Shown: piece after piece, positions 7,044 through 15,489 of the stretch
Layout of the letters: the number at the start of each line of letters is the position of its first letter
How positions within the stretch are numbered: position 1 is the first letter of the stretch
Source of the DNA: Marinimicrobium sp050113635
GTDB taxonomy: Bacteria > Pseudomonadota > Gammaproteobacteria > Pseudomonadales > Cellvibrionaceae
Reading direction: 5' to 3'
Assembly: GCF_050113635.1 (NCBI RefSeq)
Contig: NZ_JBNJLT010000005.1
Span: 1-64,000 of the forward strand
Length of the DNA: 64,000 nucleotides
Program-made: the position numbers and the translations under genes
The notes under the pieces: model-generated
What the model was told of the DNA's origin: nothing
Seen by the model: the letters and a program-made list of their open reading frames with translations, nothing else
The model's database searches: none

Positions 7044-8300
7044 ATGAATAGTAATCTTTTTCAACGTTTCCGGGGCCTGTGGGGCTCCTCCATGATTTTG
7101 ATTTCACTGGCGCTGGTAGCGACATTGACGAGCTGTGTGGCTCGTGATCCGTCGGCGCCGTCCGTGCAAGAACCGCCCCTGGCAAGTGCCGAGGTAAGCG
7201 AGAGCACACGGGCGCTGTGGCAGCAGCTTTGGGCGCTGGATGGCGATGCGTTTATGTTTGGTCATCAGGACTCTCTCGCCTATGGCGTGGAATGGCGGGG
7301 CTCTGATTGGCAGGACTCTAATGAGGACCGCTCGGATGTGAAACTCTCCGCAGGCGATTACCCTGCCTTATATGGCTGGGATTTGGGGCATCTGGAGTTG
7401 AATGACGATGTTAACCTGGATGGCGTCGCTTTTGACGCTATGCGTGACTGGATGCGCTCAGCCTATGAGCGGGGCGGGGTGGTTACCATTTCCTGGCATA
7501 TGACCCACCCGGCCACCGGTGCCACTTCCTGGGACATCGATACGGGCGCCGCTGAACTTCTTCCCGGTGGTCGCCACCACGAGGAATTGAAGCAGGCGCT
7601 GGATCACTTTGTGGATTTTGCGTTGTCGTTAACGGTGACGTTACCTAACGGCGAAACCGGCCCCATGCCACTGATTTTCCGCCCCTGGCATGAGCACAAT
7701 GGCGACTGGTTCTGGTGGGGCAAAGGCCCTACGTCGGAGGAAGACTACCAGGTACTGTGGCGCTTCACCTTTGAGTATCTGACGCAAACCCGTGGGTTAA
7801 ACAACCTGTTGTTTGCGTTTTCCCCCGACCGCAGCCGAATCGATATGGCTCATTTTGAAACCTCCTACCTCTACGGCTACCCGGGCGATGCCTATGTAGA
7901 CATTATGGGCATCGACAACTACTGGGACTTGGGCCACGGCAATAACAAGGCGACTCGTGCTGAGAGTGAGCGCCAGTTCGTCGAGAGCCTCGCGGGAGTG
8001 GCCAGAGTGGCTGAGCAGCACGGCAAGTTGCCCGCTATGACCGAAGGTGGACAGGACACGGTGTTTGAAACAGATTTTTATACGGACCGTTTGCTGAAAG
8101 GCTGGCTATCGAATGAGTATACCCGGCAGATTCGGTACATTCAGGTATGGCGCAACGCCAACCGGGCCGATGAAAACAAAGACCATTTTTACGTTCCCTA
8201 CCCGGGGCATGCTTCCGCCAATGATTTTGTCGAATTTTATGAGCATCCGGTCACTTTGTTTGAGAGAGACCTGCCGGACATGTACCAGCGAGAAGAATGA
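7044..8300 (+). CDS. GH26 endo-beta-1,4-mannanase, lipoprotein
   Basis: 418 aa from the ATG at 7044 (a TTG lies one codon earlier). A basic N-terminus, a hydrophobic stretch and the lipobox LTSC (Cys31) indicate a lipoprotein anchored in the outer membrane or periplasm. The catalytic domain spans about 55-400: the acid/base Glu is in RPWHEHNGDW (Glu217) and the nucleophile Glu in PAMTEGG (Glu334), the arrangement known from Cellvibrio Man26 enzymes. It should cleave mannan or galactomannan internally. No carbohydrate-binding module is present and no neighbouring glycan genes accompany it. Confidence 0.93.
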   Translation: MNSNLFQRFRGLWGSSMILISLALVATLTSCVARDPSAPSVQEPPLASAEVSESTRALWQQLWALDGDAFMFGHQDSLAYGVEWRGSDWQDSNEDRSDVKLSAGDYPALYGWDLGHLELNDDVNLDGVAFDAMRDWMRSAYERGGVVTISWHMTHPATGATSWDIDTGAAELLPGGRHHEELKQALDHFVDFALSLTVTLPNGETGPMPLIFRPWHEHNGDWFWWGKGPTSEEDYQVLWRFTFEYLTQTRGLNNLLFAFSPDRSRIDMAHFETSYLYGYPGDAYVDIMGIDNYWDLGHGNNKATRAESERQFVESLAGVARVAEQHGKLPAMTEGGQDTVFETDFYTDRLLKGWLSNEYTRQIRYIQVWRNANRADENKDHFYVPYPGHASANDFVEFYEHPVTLFERDLPDMYQREE

Positions 8301-8387
8301 CAATCCCTTCGCTGGCCCTGTGTTCGGTGGATTGGTATTCTGCCAGGATTGGATGACATGAACCGCGCAGGGCGGTAAGGCGAATGA

Positions 8388-9932
8388 GTGGTACAGCGAA
8401 TGACAGGGTGGAGGAGAGCGTTGCTCGGCGTCGCGTTGCTGATGGGCACGGCGACGTTAATGCTCTACCTGTTCGACGAAGCTGACCCCCGTACGGCGAC
8501 GGTCACGCCGCAAGAGGCGGAACCAAAGGGTGACGGTTATAGACTGATAGACAGGGCCTGCAGCTCGTCTCTGGACTGGCGCTCCGAAATGCGGTGCGCC
8601 ACGTTGGTCACACCGGCTATTCAAACCGCCGCCGGAATGCAACGGTTCCGGTTGCCTGTCGTCATCCTTCCTTCCCAGAGTCCGCAGCGTCGCCCCGACC
8701 CCGTCGTATATCTGCCGGGTGGCCCTGGGGGCAGCGCCGGGCTTGATGCCGATAGCCTGACGTTCTGGAAGAACTGGCAGGACTATGCCAACCTGCACCG
8801 GGATCTGATTCTGATGGAGCGTCGAGGTGTTGGCGACAGCGAACCGGCGCTGGTCTGCAAAGCCTACGATCAATTCAGTGAACAGGTGATCGGCGAAGCC
8901 GTCGCGCCGGAAGAGGAAGCGCGGCGCGCCGGGCGTATTTTGCAGCGTTGTTTTCAGAATCTGGAGAAGGCTGGGGCGTTTCATCCGGATCAGTTCGGTA
9001 CCGACCAGAGCGCTCGAGATCTGGAAGCGTTGCTGGTGCGCTTGCCCTACGAACAGGTGAATCTGGTGGGTGTCTCCTATGGCACTCGGCTGGCATTGGC
9101 GACCGCACGTCGGCCGGAGGCCCGGTCGCGCATCCGAAGTCTAGCGCTCGACTCTCTGTATCCGCCGGATCAGGGCGGTCTGGTGTCCTGGCCGGGTGTG
9201 GTGACGGAGAGCCTTGACCGCTTTATGGCGTATTGCGCTGAGCGCCGTAGTTGCGTGGGGTCTGAAACTTCACTGGACGCGCTGCTGGATGAGGCATTGC
9301 AGGCGCTGGCAGGAGAGCCGCTGCGCCTGACGGTGGAGCCCTGGAATCGCAACGGTCCGGTGACGGTGGTGCTGGATGATAACCGCCTGTTAGCGGCGGT
9401 CTTCAGTGCCCTCTATGATCGAACCCTATGGGGGGAGGTTCCCCGGGCTCTGCGGGGAGCGGTGGAGCGAGACGAGGCGGCGCTGGTGCCGTTGGTAACC
9501 GATTTTATTGGCCGTGCACTGGATGACAGCTTCTCCAGTCTCACCTTCATGGCGGTGGACTGCCTGGATCACCCACTGGGTTCTCGGGCGGCCTTTGATG
9601 CTCAGTTGGCGCAATATCCGCGTTTTCGTCAGTATCTCGACACCTGGGACCAAAGCGTCTGTCACTGGTTGGGTTCCGCTGACGAGCCGCTATTGCCATT
9701 GGAGAAGCCCGACATACCGACGTTGATTCTGGCTGGAGCGCTGGACCCGGTGACACCGGCCCACTGGGCCTATCAAGTCGCGGATCAGTGGCCAGCGGCC
9801 CAGCTGTATAGCGCGGAGGAGATCGGGCATTCGGTGTTGTGGAGTGAGCCCTGTGTCGAAGCCGGCCTGGGGAAATTCCTCGACGCTCCACGACAGCCAT
9901 GGCGGCCTGACTGTAAGAGCGCGAAGGAGTGA
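8388..9932 (+). CDS. TAP-type alpha/beta hydrolase (putative secreted aminopeptidase)
   Basis: 514 aa from GTG (an ATG follows four codons later, 8400). A hydrophobic segment at about 10-28 suggests a signal anchor or signal peptide. The fold shows YLPGGPGGSAG (oxyanion loop), DLILMERRGVGDSEP and the nucleophile elbow GVSYGTR; near the C-terminus LAGALDPVTPAHWA carries the likely Asp and IGHSVL the His. The C-terminal TAP-like domain is typical of tripeptidyl aminopeptidases and proline iminopeptidase relatives. The actual substrate could be peptides or esters. Confidence 0.85.
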   Translation: MVQRMTGWRRALLGVALLMGTATLMLYLFDEADPRTATVTPQEAEPKGDGYRLIDRACSSSLDWRSEMRCATLVTPAIQTAAGMQRFRLPVVILPSQSPQRRPDPVVYLPGGPGGSAGLDADSLTFWKNWQDYANLHRDLILMERRGVGDSEPALVCKAYDQFSEQVIGEAVAPEEEARRAGRILQRCFQNLEKAGAFHPDQFGTDQSARDLEALLVRLPYEQVNLVGVSYGTRLALATARRPEARSRIRSLALDSLYPPDQGGLVSWPGVVTESLDRFMAYCAERRSCVGSETSLDALLDEALQALAGEPLRLTVEPWNRNGPVTVVLDDNRLLAAVFSALYDRTLWGEVPRALRGAVERDEAALVPLVTDFIGRALDDSFSSLTFMAVDCLDHPLGSRAAFDAQLAQYPRFRQYLDTWDQSVCHWLGSADEPLLPLEKPDIPTLILAGALDPVTPAHWAYQVADQWPAAQLYSAEEIGHSVLWSEPCVEAGLGKFLDAPRQPWRPDCKSAKE

Positions 9933-10108
9933 AGGGCAGGGAAGTGCAGGCCTTTATAGTGCCGTTTTATGCTCGACGCCAGTGATTGAGATGCTGGTCT
10001 AACCTATTGAAAGCAGACTCTTTTTACCAATAATTGGCCAACTCTTGGGCGAATTGCACAAACCGTCACCAGTAAGACATGGGTCGGGTAAAATTTTGCG
10101 AAAAAGGG

Positions 10109-10137
10109 TTGACCACATCGGGTCCGGACTATAGGAT
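10109..10137 (+). promoter_or_regulatory. promoter of tRNA-Asn
   Basis: TTGACC (10109-10114), 17 bp, TAGGAT (10132-10137), about 30 bp before the mature tRNA. Confidence 0.6.
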
Positions 10138-10167
10138 ACGCACCACTTCCGCACAGGAAGGTGCCAC

Positions 10168-10243
10168 TCCGCCTTAGCTCAGTTGGTAGAGCAAATGACT
10201 GTTAATCATTGGGTCGCTGGTTCGAGCCCAGCAGGCGGAGCCA
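10168..10243 (+). tRNA. tRNA-Asn (GTT)
   Basis: 76 nt with encoded CCA. Acceptor tccgcct pairs with aggcgga, the T-loop is ttcgagc, and the anticodon loop ctgttaa places GTT at 10201-10203. Confidence 0.97.
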
Positions 10244-10283
10244 AATTTGTGAAGTGAACTGTCATAAATCAGACAGTCGCCCA

Positions 10284-10314
10284 AAAAGCCGCATCATAGG
10301 ATGCGGCTTTTTTT
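10284..10314 (+). terminator. rho-independent terminator after tRNA-Asn
   Basis: Stem aagccgcat / atgcggctt with a short loop, followed by a run of T. Confidence 0.9.
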
Positions 10315-10384
10315 GTGGGTACTCCCTTCCTAAATGTTGCTGTAGTCGTGTTAGCGGAGCGTCGCTTTTTGGTCCTCTGGCGAG

Positions 10385-11023
10385 ATGCTTTATACTTGCT
10401 CCATGACCCATGAATTTCCCGGCGAGCCTGAATGCAACGTTCATAATCCGCTGTTGACGCCTCTGCGGGCGTTACTGGTTTCTGCCAATGGCCTTGCCCA
10501 GACCGAATTTACCCTTATTCAAGGGTTGAAAGCACAGGGGTTGGTAGAGAAGGACTACAGTTTCCAGCCCTTATCCCTGTTTCGCGCGCACTTTCAGGTG
10601 TTTAATGCGCTGTATCAGTTGCAGCGGGAATTTGCCCATCAGGGGCAGGCGCTGGTGATCTCACCACTGGCGATTTACCTCAGGCCGCTGGCCGAGGGAG
10701 AGTCTGCTCTGGTAGAGGGGGCCGAGGACGCGCTCAGGCGTTTTTATCTGGACTGGACGCACTACGAGTCTGCTACCGAGGACAGCGTCGTAGAGTTACT
10801 GTCCGGCTTTTGGCGGAAACTGCAAAGCAGCAATGGACGGACTGCGTCAGCATCAGAGCGTGAAGAAGCCCTGGCGGAACTCGATTTGCAGGACCCGGTG
10901 TCGGTCGAGGACATCAAACAGCGCTATCGGCGGCTGGCCATGGCACATCATCCGGATCGCGGCGGCTCGCCGGACCGCTTGCAACGAATTAATGCCGCTA
11001 TGACCGTTCTGGGACGGTGTTGA
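10385..11023 (+). CDS. DnaJ-related co-chaperone-like protein
   Basis: 212 aa. Residues 18-150 match the DNAJ-related N-terminal domain (alpha-helical, found only with a C-terminal J domain). The J domain is at about 165-212 and contains the invariant HPD in AHHPDRGG. It should stimulate an Hsp70 ATPase; the client is unknown. Start is uncertain: ATG 10385 or ATG 10403, neither with a clear ribosome binding site. Confidence 0.85.
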   Translation: MLYTCSMTHEFPGEPECNVHNPLLTPLRALLVSANGLAQTEFTLIQGLKAQGLVEKDYSFQPLSLFRAHFQVFNALYQLQREFAHQGQALVISPLAIYLRPLAEGESALVEGAEDALRRFYLDWTHYESATEDSVVELLSGFWRKLQSSNGRTASASEREEALAELDLQDPVSVEDIKQRYRRLAMAHHPDRGGSPDRLQRINAAMTVLGRC

Positions 11024-11039
11024 TAGCGGAGACGTCTGC

Positions 11040-12086
11040 TCAGGGGGTCAACGCAAAGACGGTAAAACCGTCCTCGTCGCCCAGTTTCTGACAGTGCGAA
11101 AAATAGCGTTTCGCTGTTTGTGGCAGCGGAATAAAACGGTTGACCACAAAATAGGCGGTACCGTTGCGCTTCAGATGCTCTCTCGCACTTGCGAGAAACC
11201 GATCCGTCAAATCACCTCGAACACTGAAGCCTTGATGAAAGGGCGGATTGCACAGCACGACATCAAACGTTTCAGTGATTCGGTCTGCACAGTCAGCCGC
11301 GATGATCTCGGCGTTAATACCATGCCGTTGTGCATTGTGTTGCGCCATGGCCAACGCGGCGGCATTGTTATCGGTTAAAACGCGCCGCTCAATGGGAAGT
11401 TGGCCGGTCAGCAACCCAAGAAAACCGTAGCCGCAACCGAGGTCCAATAGTTGCCGAGGCGGTTGGACATTAAGACTGGGCTTGACGCTTTGCCACAGCA
11501 GCTGACTCCCACGGTCGATTTTTTGCCAGCCGAACAGTCCTGGCTTGCTGTGGAACTCAAGACCATCATAATTTCCAATTACTCTTGGGTGCGCATAGTC
11601 GCTGTCGTTTAAAGCCTTCGGTGGTGTTTCGGCGCGTGTGATACTAGCGGAGTACACGTTGCCTGATTTGCTGGCTCGCTGGTGATCGCCCAAGGCTTTT
11701 CCCGCATTGTCGATTACTGTTTTGGCCCCTTCGTTTTTCTGACCACATAACACCAGTTGTCCGCCGGGCTTCAATAAACGGCCAGCGAGATTAATGATAT
11801 GGTGAGTTACCGGTTTTTCTTTGGCGATACGGTAGTACACGCAATCAAAGGTGGCGCTTTGCCAGAGGGTTTCCTCAAAATCGGTAAAGTGGGTCGTAAA
11901 GCCTTTTGCCCGTGCCGCCTCCGCCTGATCCCAGCGGTTGCTCGCGACGGTCAGGCTGGCACGGGCGGGCAGGGCCCAGTGGTCTGGCGCATTCTCGTCC
12001 AGAAACCAAATGGCGTTGTGCTCGACGTCAGCTTGCCGCATTTGTTCCAGTAACCAGTGGAACGTGGCATCGTTGGCCTCAGACAC
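11040..12086 (-). CDS. rsmC: 16S rRNA (guanine-1207-N2)-methyltransferase RsmC
   Basis: 348 aa, GTG start. Two tandem methyltransferase folds: a degenerate N-terminal one (about 1-180) and an active C-terminal one with the SAM loop DLGCGYGFLG (215-224) and the catalytic NPPF (280-283) of N2-guanine methylases. It modifies G1207 in the 30S subunit. Overlaps the upstream rsuA-like gene by 8 bp, giving a two-gene 16S rRNA modification operon. Confidence 0.93.
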   Translation of the reverse strand: MSEANDATFHWLLEQMRQADVEHNAIWFLDENAPDHWALPARASLTVASNRWDQAEAARAKGFTTHFTDFEETLWQSATFDCVYYRIAKEKPVTHHIINLAGRLLKPGGQLVLCGQKNEGAKTVIDNAGKALGDHQRASKSGNVYSASITRAETPPKALNDSDYAHPRVIGNYDGLEFHSKPGLFGWQKIDRGSQLLWQSVKPSLNVQPPRQLLDLGCGYGFLGLLTGQLPIERRVLTDNNAAALAMAQHNAQRHGINAEIIAADCADRITETFDVVLCNPPFHQGFSVRGDLTDRFLASAREHLKRNGTAYFVVNRFIPLPQTAKRYFSHCQKLGDEDGFTVFALTP

Positions 12087-12768
12087 TGGCGACCTCCGTC
12101 GCTGTCAGTGATCGATAGTCTCCGGGGTTCAATTGCGGGTCTAGCTGTATGTTGCCGATCGCAGAGCGGTGCAGGGCCGTTACCCGGTTGCCGACAGCGG
12201 CAAACATCCGTTTGGCCTGATGATAGCGGCCCTCGTGTAGAACGAGTTGTGCGCGATTGGCAGCAATCAGTGTGAGCTCGGCCGGACGGGTTGGCTTGGT
12301 CTCGCTTTTTAACAGAAGCCCCTCGGCAAAACGTGCGACGGTATCGGGTGCAATCGGATCGGCGGTAGTGACTTCGTACACCTTTGGGCAGGCGCGACGC
12401 GGCGAAGTCAGTCGGTGGTTCCAGTCGCCGTCATCGGTAAGCAGTACCAGGCCGGTGGTGTCGATATCCAGGCGGCCAGCTACCTTTAGACCCTTTGCCA
12501 GTTCGGCTGGTAACAGGTCAATCACACACTGATGAGCAGGATCTTCTGTGGCACAAATCACGCCAGCCGGTTTGTGCAGCATCAAGTAACGCGCGGAAGG
12601 CAGGTGTAAAACCCGGTTGTCGAGAAGCACCTCATCGGTTGCTTTCAGAATCAGGCTTGCGCTGGCCTCGCGATGGGCATTGACACTGATGCGGCCTGCC
12701 CGCAAAGCGATTTTCACCGCCTTGCGGGACAGTCCGCTGCACTGGCTGACGAAGCGATCGAGTCGCAT
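12079..12768 (-). CDS. rsuA: 16S rRNA pseudouridine(516) synthase, RsuA family
   Basis: 229 aa. An S4 RNA-binding domain (1-60) precedes the RsuA catalytic domain; the motif AGRLDIDTTGL holds catalytic Asp101. Length and lack of a C-terminal basic tail match RsuA (U516) rather than RluB/RluE/RluF. First gene of the rsuA-rsmC pair; 6 bp separates its start from the end of folD, so the three genes folD-rsuA-rsmC may be cotranscribed. Confidence 0.88.
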   Translation of the reverse strand: MRLDRFVSQCSGLSRKAVKIALRAGRISVNAHREASASLILKATDEVLLDNRVLHLPSARYLMLHKPAGVICATEDPAHQCVIDLLPAELAKGLKVAGRLDIDTTGLVLLTDDGDWNHRLTSPRRACPKVYEVTTADPIAPDTVARFAEGLLLKSETKPTRPAELTLIAANRAQLVLHEGRYHQAKRMFAAVGNRVTALHRSAIGNIQLDPQLNPGDYRSLTATEVASV

Positions 12769-12774
12769 GTCGAA

Positions 12775-13626
12775 TCAGCGGCCGAAACTCTTCTCGCCCG
12801 AATCCACACTTTGGTAGATCAATGTATTGATGGTCATTGGGCCAACGCCACCGGGAACCGGTGTGTAGGCCGCGACTCGTTCGGTCAGTGGGGCCAGTTC
12901 GATGTCGCCCACTTTTTCCTGTGGGTGGTAACCGGCATCTACCACCACAGCGCCGTCTTTAATCCACTCGGCTTTGATGAACTCGGGTTTGCCCACTGCA
13001 CCGACCACGATGTCGGCTTGCCGAATAATATCCGGGAGGTTCTCTGTGCGCGAATGACAAATGGTCACGGTGGCGTTGGCATTGAGCAGCATCATGGCCA
13101 TGGGTTTACCCAGGATCGGACTGCGTCCGACCACCACCGCATGCTTCCCGGAGAGAGGAATATTATAAGCTTCCAGCAGGCGCATAATTCCCTTGGGCGT
13201 GGCACAACCGTAAGCCTCTTCTCCCATGCTCATGCGGCCAAAGCCGAGGCAAGTGACACCGTCCACATCCTTCTCCAGGCTGATGGCGTCAAAACAACGC
13301 CGCTCATCAATCTGCTCCGGCACGGGGTGTTGCAGCAAAATACCGTGCACATTCGGATCGTTATTCAGTTCGTTGATTTTTCCCAGCAGTTCGTCGGTCG
13401 TGGTGCTGGCCGGTAATTCTACCCGCAGGGATTCCATGCCAATACGCTCACAGGCGTTCCCCTTCATTTTGACGTAAGTGGCGGATGCGGGGTCGTCGCC
13501 TACCAGAATAGTGGCCAGTATCGGCGCTCGGCCATCGCGGCTGGTCTTCAGGTCGGCAACACGCTGGGCGAGCTCCTCTTCGGTTTTCTTGGCGAGCGCT
13601 TTACCATCGAGAATCTGTGCGGGCAT
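12775..13626 (-). CDS. folD: methylenetetrahydrofolate dehydrogenase/cyclohydrolase FolD
   Basis: 283 aa. Bifunctional enzyme interconverting 5,10-methylene-THF, 5,10-methenyl-THF and 10-formyl-THF. Visible: the catalytic region YVKMKGNACERIGM (about 51-64), the NADP loop GRSPILGKP and the C-terminal signature PGGVGPMTINTL. Start ATG at 13624-13626. The tRNA operon lies upstream. Confidence 0.96.
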   Translation of the reverse strand: MPAQILDGKALAKKTEEELAQRVADLKTSRDGRAPILATILVGDDPASATYVKMKGNACERIGMESLRVELPASTTTDELLGKINELNNDPNVHGILLQHPVPEQIDERRCFDAISLEKDVDGVTCLGFGRMSMGEEAYGCATPKGIMRLLEAYNIPLSGKHAVVVGRSPILGKPMAMMLLNANATVTICHSRTENLPDIIRQADIVVGAVGKPEFIKAEWIKDGAVVVDAGYHPQEKVGDIELAPLTERVAAYTPVPGGVGPMTINTLIYQSVDSGEKSFGR

Positions 13627-13821
13627 GGAGTGGCTTCCTCATGCAGGGCTGAAGTTTGAGAAGGGCGCTATTGTCCCACAGAGCCAAGCTCAGGCAAAGA
13701 GCAGCAACCGAGGCCTTTCTGCTCGTTTATAGCGCTGGTCATCTTGTCGGGGAAGAAGCGTGGCAATACAGTGTGAAGCGCCAAATTCGGAGAGCGCATC
13801 GAGAGCAGAGGGGGAAGAAAT

Positions 13822-13898
13822 TGGGGTGGCTGACGGGGATCGAACCCGCGACCACTGGAATCACAATCCAGGGCTCTACCAACTGAGCTACAGCCACC
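13822..13898 (-). tRNA. tRNA-His (GTG)
   Basis: 77 nt with encoded CCA (13822-13824) and the extra 5' G (13898) paired to C at 13825, a tRNA-His hallmark. Anticodon GTG. Third gene of the Pro-Arg-His transcript. The 195 bp between it and folD show no further gene. Confidence 0.97.
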
Positions 13899-14083
13899 AT
13901 TGAGGCACCCTGTTCGACAGGGCAGGTTTTGCAGGGCGCGTACTCTACCGAAGTTGTCGGCGTGAATCCAGCCCAAATATTCGCGAAATACGGTCGTTTT
14001 CGTGTGTCGAAACCTTCCGTCCTAAGACCGCCGCCCCGTCCCAAGACCGCCGCCGCTCTTTGCTGTCCAATGTTGGCGAAAAG

Positions 14084-14160
14084 TGGCGCGCCCGGCAGGA
14101 CTCGAACCTGCGGCCATCCGCTTAGAAGGCGGATGCTCTATCCAGCTGAGCTACGGGCGC
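14084..14160 (-). tRNA. tRNA-Arg (TCT)
   Basis: 77 nt with encoded CCA (14084-14086); anticodon loop cttctaa gives TCT. Second gene of the tRNA operon. Confidence 0.97.
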
Positions 14161-14185
14161 AAGGCTGGGAGGTCGCGCAGGCGAG

Positions 14186-14262
14186 TGGTCGGAGTGGAGG
14201 GATTCGAACCCCCGACATTCTGCTCCCAAAGCAGACGCGCTACCAGGCTGCGCTACACTCCG
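14186..14262 (-). tRNA. tRNA-Pro (TGG)
   Basis: 77 nt with encoded CCA (14186-14188); anticodon loop tttggga gives TGG. First gene of the tRNA operon. Confidence 0.97.
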
Positions 14263-14362
14263 CCGTAAAACATCCCGCCGTTAAACATTCCGTTGTAAAC
14301 CACAGCCCGTTGCGGACCCGGGTTGCCAGTTTACTGGGGATGCTGTCTTTCGCGAGGTGCGC

Positions 14363-14391
14363 ATAATACCCACGAGAGGGGGGAGCGTCAA
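14363..14391 (-). promoter_or_regulatory. promoter of the tRNA Pro-Arg-His operon
   Basis: TTGACG (14386-14391), exactly 17 bp, TATTAT (14363-14368) on the minus strand, then a GC-rich discriminator (gcgcacc), as expected for a stringently controlled stable-RNA promoter. Start is about 95 bp before tRNA-Pro. Confidence 0.8.
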
Positions 14392-14481
14392 TGCCCAATT
14401 GTTAAGGCGGATCGTTTTGGGTACTTGTGTCTGCCCGAGCGGCTCGTCAGAATAGTCGCTTCGTCAACGTGAGGAGTCATC

Positions 14482-15015
14482 ATGCAAGAATCCCCGACCA
14501 CCCCAGACGCTGAATTGGGTATGGCCATGAAAATGGGAATGCGACGCCTGGCTTCCGGAGTTTCGGTGCTGTCGACGCGTACAGACGATGGCGAGCGCTT
14601 TGCGATTACCGTTTCGTCCGTAACATCGGTGTCCGATAACCCGGCCTCGTTGCTGGTGTGCATCAATCGGCAACTGTCCCTGGAAGGGCACCTGGCAACC
14701 CCGGGCACACCCTTTGCGGTTAATATTCTTTCGGCGGATCAAAAAGATATCTCGAACCTGTGTGCTGGCTTTGAGGGTGACACCCCTCGCTTTAGCCGTG
14801 GCAATTGGCAGCAGGGTCGGGACGATGTGCCCTATCTGGCCGACGCCCAGGCCACATTCTTCTGTCGTTCGGATCAGGTGATGACCTATGGTACCCATCA
14901 CATCGTGGTGGCTCGTATCATCGATGTCAGCCTGGGTGAGCTGGAAGTGGATCCATTGCTGTACGTGGACGGAGGTTACGGATCCCTGGCGTCGAGCCAG
15001 TCGGGAAAGGCATGA
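14482..15015 (+). CDS. flavin reductase-domain protein
   Basis: 177 aa. The flavin-reductase-like FMN-binding split barrel spans about 20-165 (FAITVSSVTSVSDNPASLLV, VNILSADQ, YVDGGYGSL). Members supply reduced FMN/FAD to partner monooxygenases using NAD(P)H. No monooxygenase lies nearby, so the partner is unknown. Good ribosome binding site gaggag. Confidence 0.88.
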   Translation: MQESPTTPDAELGMAMKMGMRRLASGVSVLSTRTDDGERFAITVSSVTSVSDNPASLLVCINRQLSLEGHLATPGTPFAVNILSADQKDISNLCAGFEGDTPRFSRGNWQQGRDDVPYLADAQATFFCRSDQVMTYGTHHIVVARIIDVSLGELEVDPLLYVDGGYGSLASSQSGKA

Positions 15016-15489
15016 GCGTGCAAGGAGAAAGGCGCCAATTTCGGGCGTCCGGCAGCACTGTTATGGGGGCTCAGGGCGGCATATTTTACGCTTGCATTAT
15101 GAAGCTTTTGTGGCTGCGGGAGCTTGGCGGTTAAGGTCCACTAACTGTTTTATGCACATTGGCGGTGCGACACCTGTCAAGCCTGTCGACGCCCGGGCAC
15201 AAGCCCTGATTATTTGTCCAGATTATTTGTAACTTATTGAAAAATAAAGAAAAATTAGCGAAGGTTATTTTTTGGACAATCTAAGGGGTGCTCAGGGATG
15301 ATGCGGGCTGGGAGCACTTTCCCAAAAAGTATCCACCAAGTTATCCACAGAAAATGTGGACAATGCAAATGTGAATTTTTCGTGTCAATGACAGCGGCGC
15401 TCCCCGGGTGTCGCGCTATCATCTGGTGGTTCGTTTAGACGGGCTACACTGGGAACAAGAACGCAGCAGTGCAGGATGGACATAACCTT
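15016..15489 (+). other. 474-bp gene-free region upstream of gpsA
   Basis: No convincing ORF. The centre (15205-15290) is AT-rich, unlike the GC-rich surroundings, and the right half carries several DnaA-box-like motifs (separate entry). gpsA's Shine-Dalgarno (aggatgg, 15473-15479) lies at the right edge. Confidence 0.6.
15214..15363. promoter_or_regulatory. cluster of DnaA-box-like motifs
   Basis: TTATCCACA (15341-15349) is a perfect DnaA box. TTGTCCACA lies 5 bp away on the opposite strand (15355-15363). Weaker variants are gtatccacc (15329-15337), TTGTCCAAA on the minus strand (15271-15279) and ttgtccaga (15214-15222). An AT-rich stretch lies between the weak and strong sites. The motifs are visible; DnaA binding is inferred. 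Confidence 0.5.

Noticed and set aside
13668..14366. Several ORFs on both strands across the tRNA operon
   Set aside because: They translate through tRNA-His, tRNA-Arg and tRNA-Pro; the tRNA structures and a consensus promoter explain the sequence.
15016..15489. Chromosomal replication origin
   Set aside because: DnaA-box-like motifs are present but no origin-linked genes (dnaA, dnaN, rpmH, mnmG) are nearby and the perfect boxes are few.
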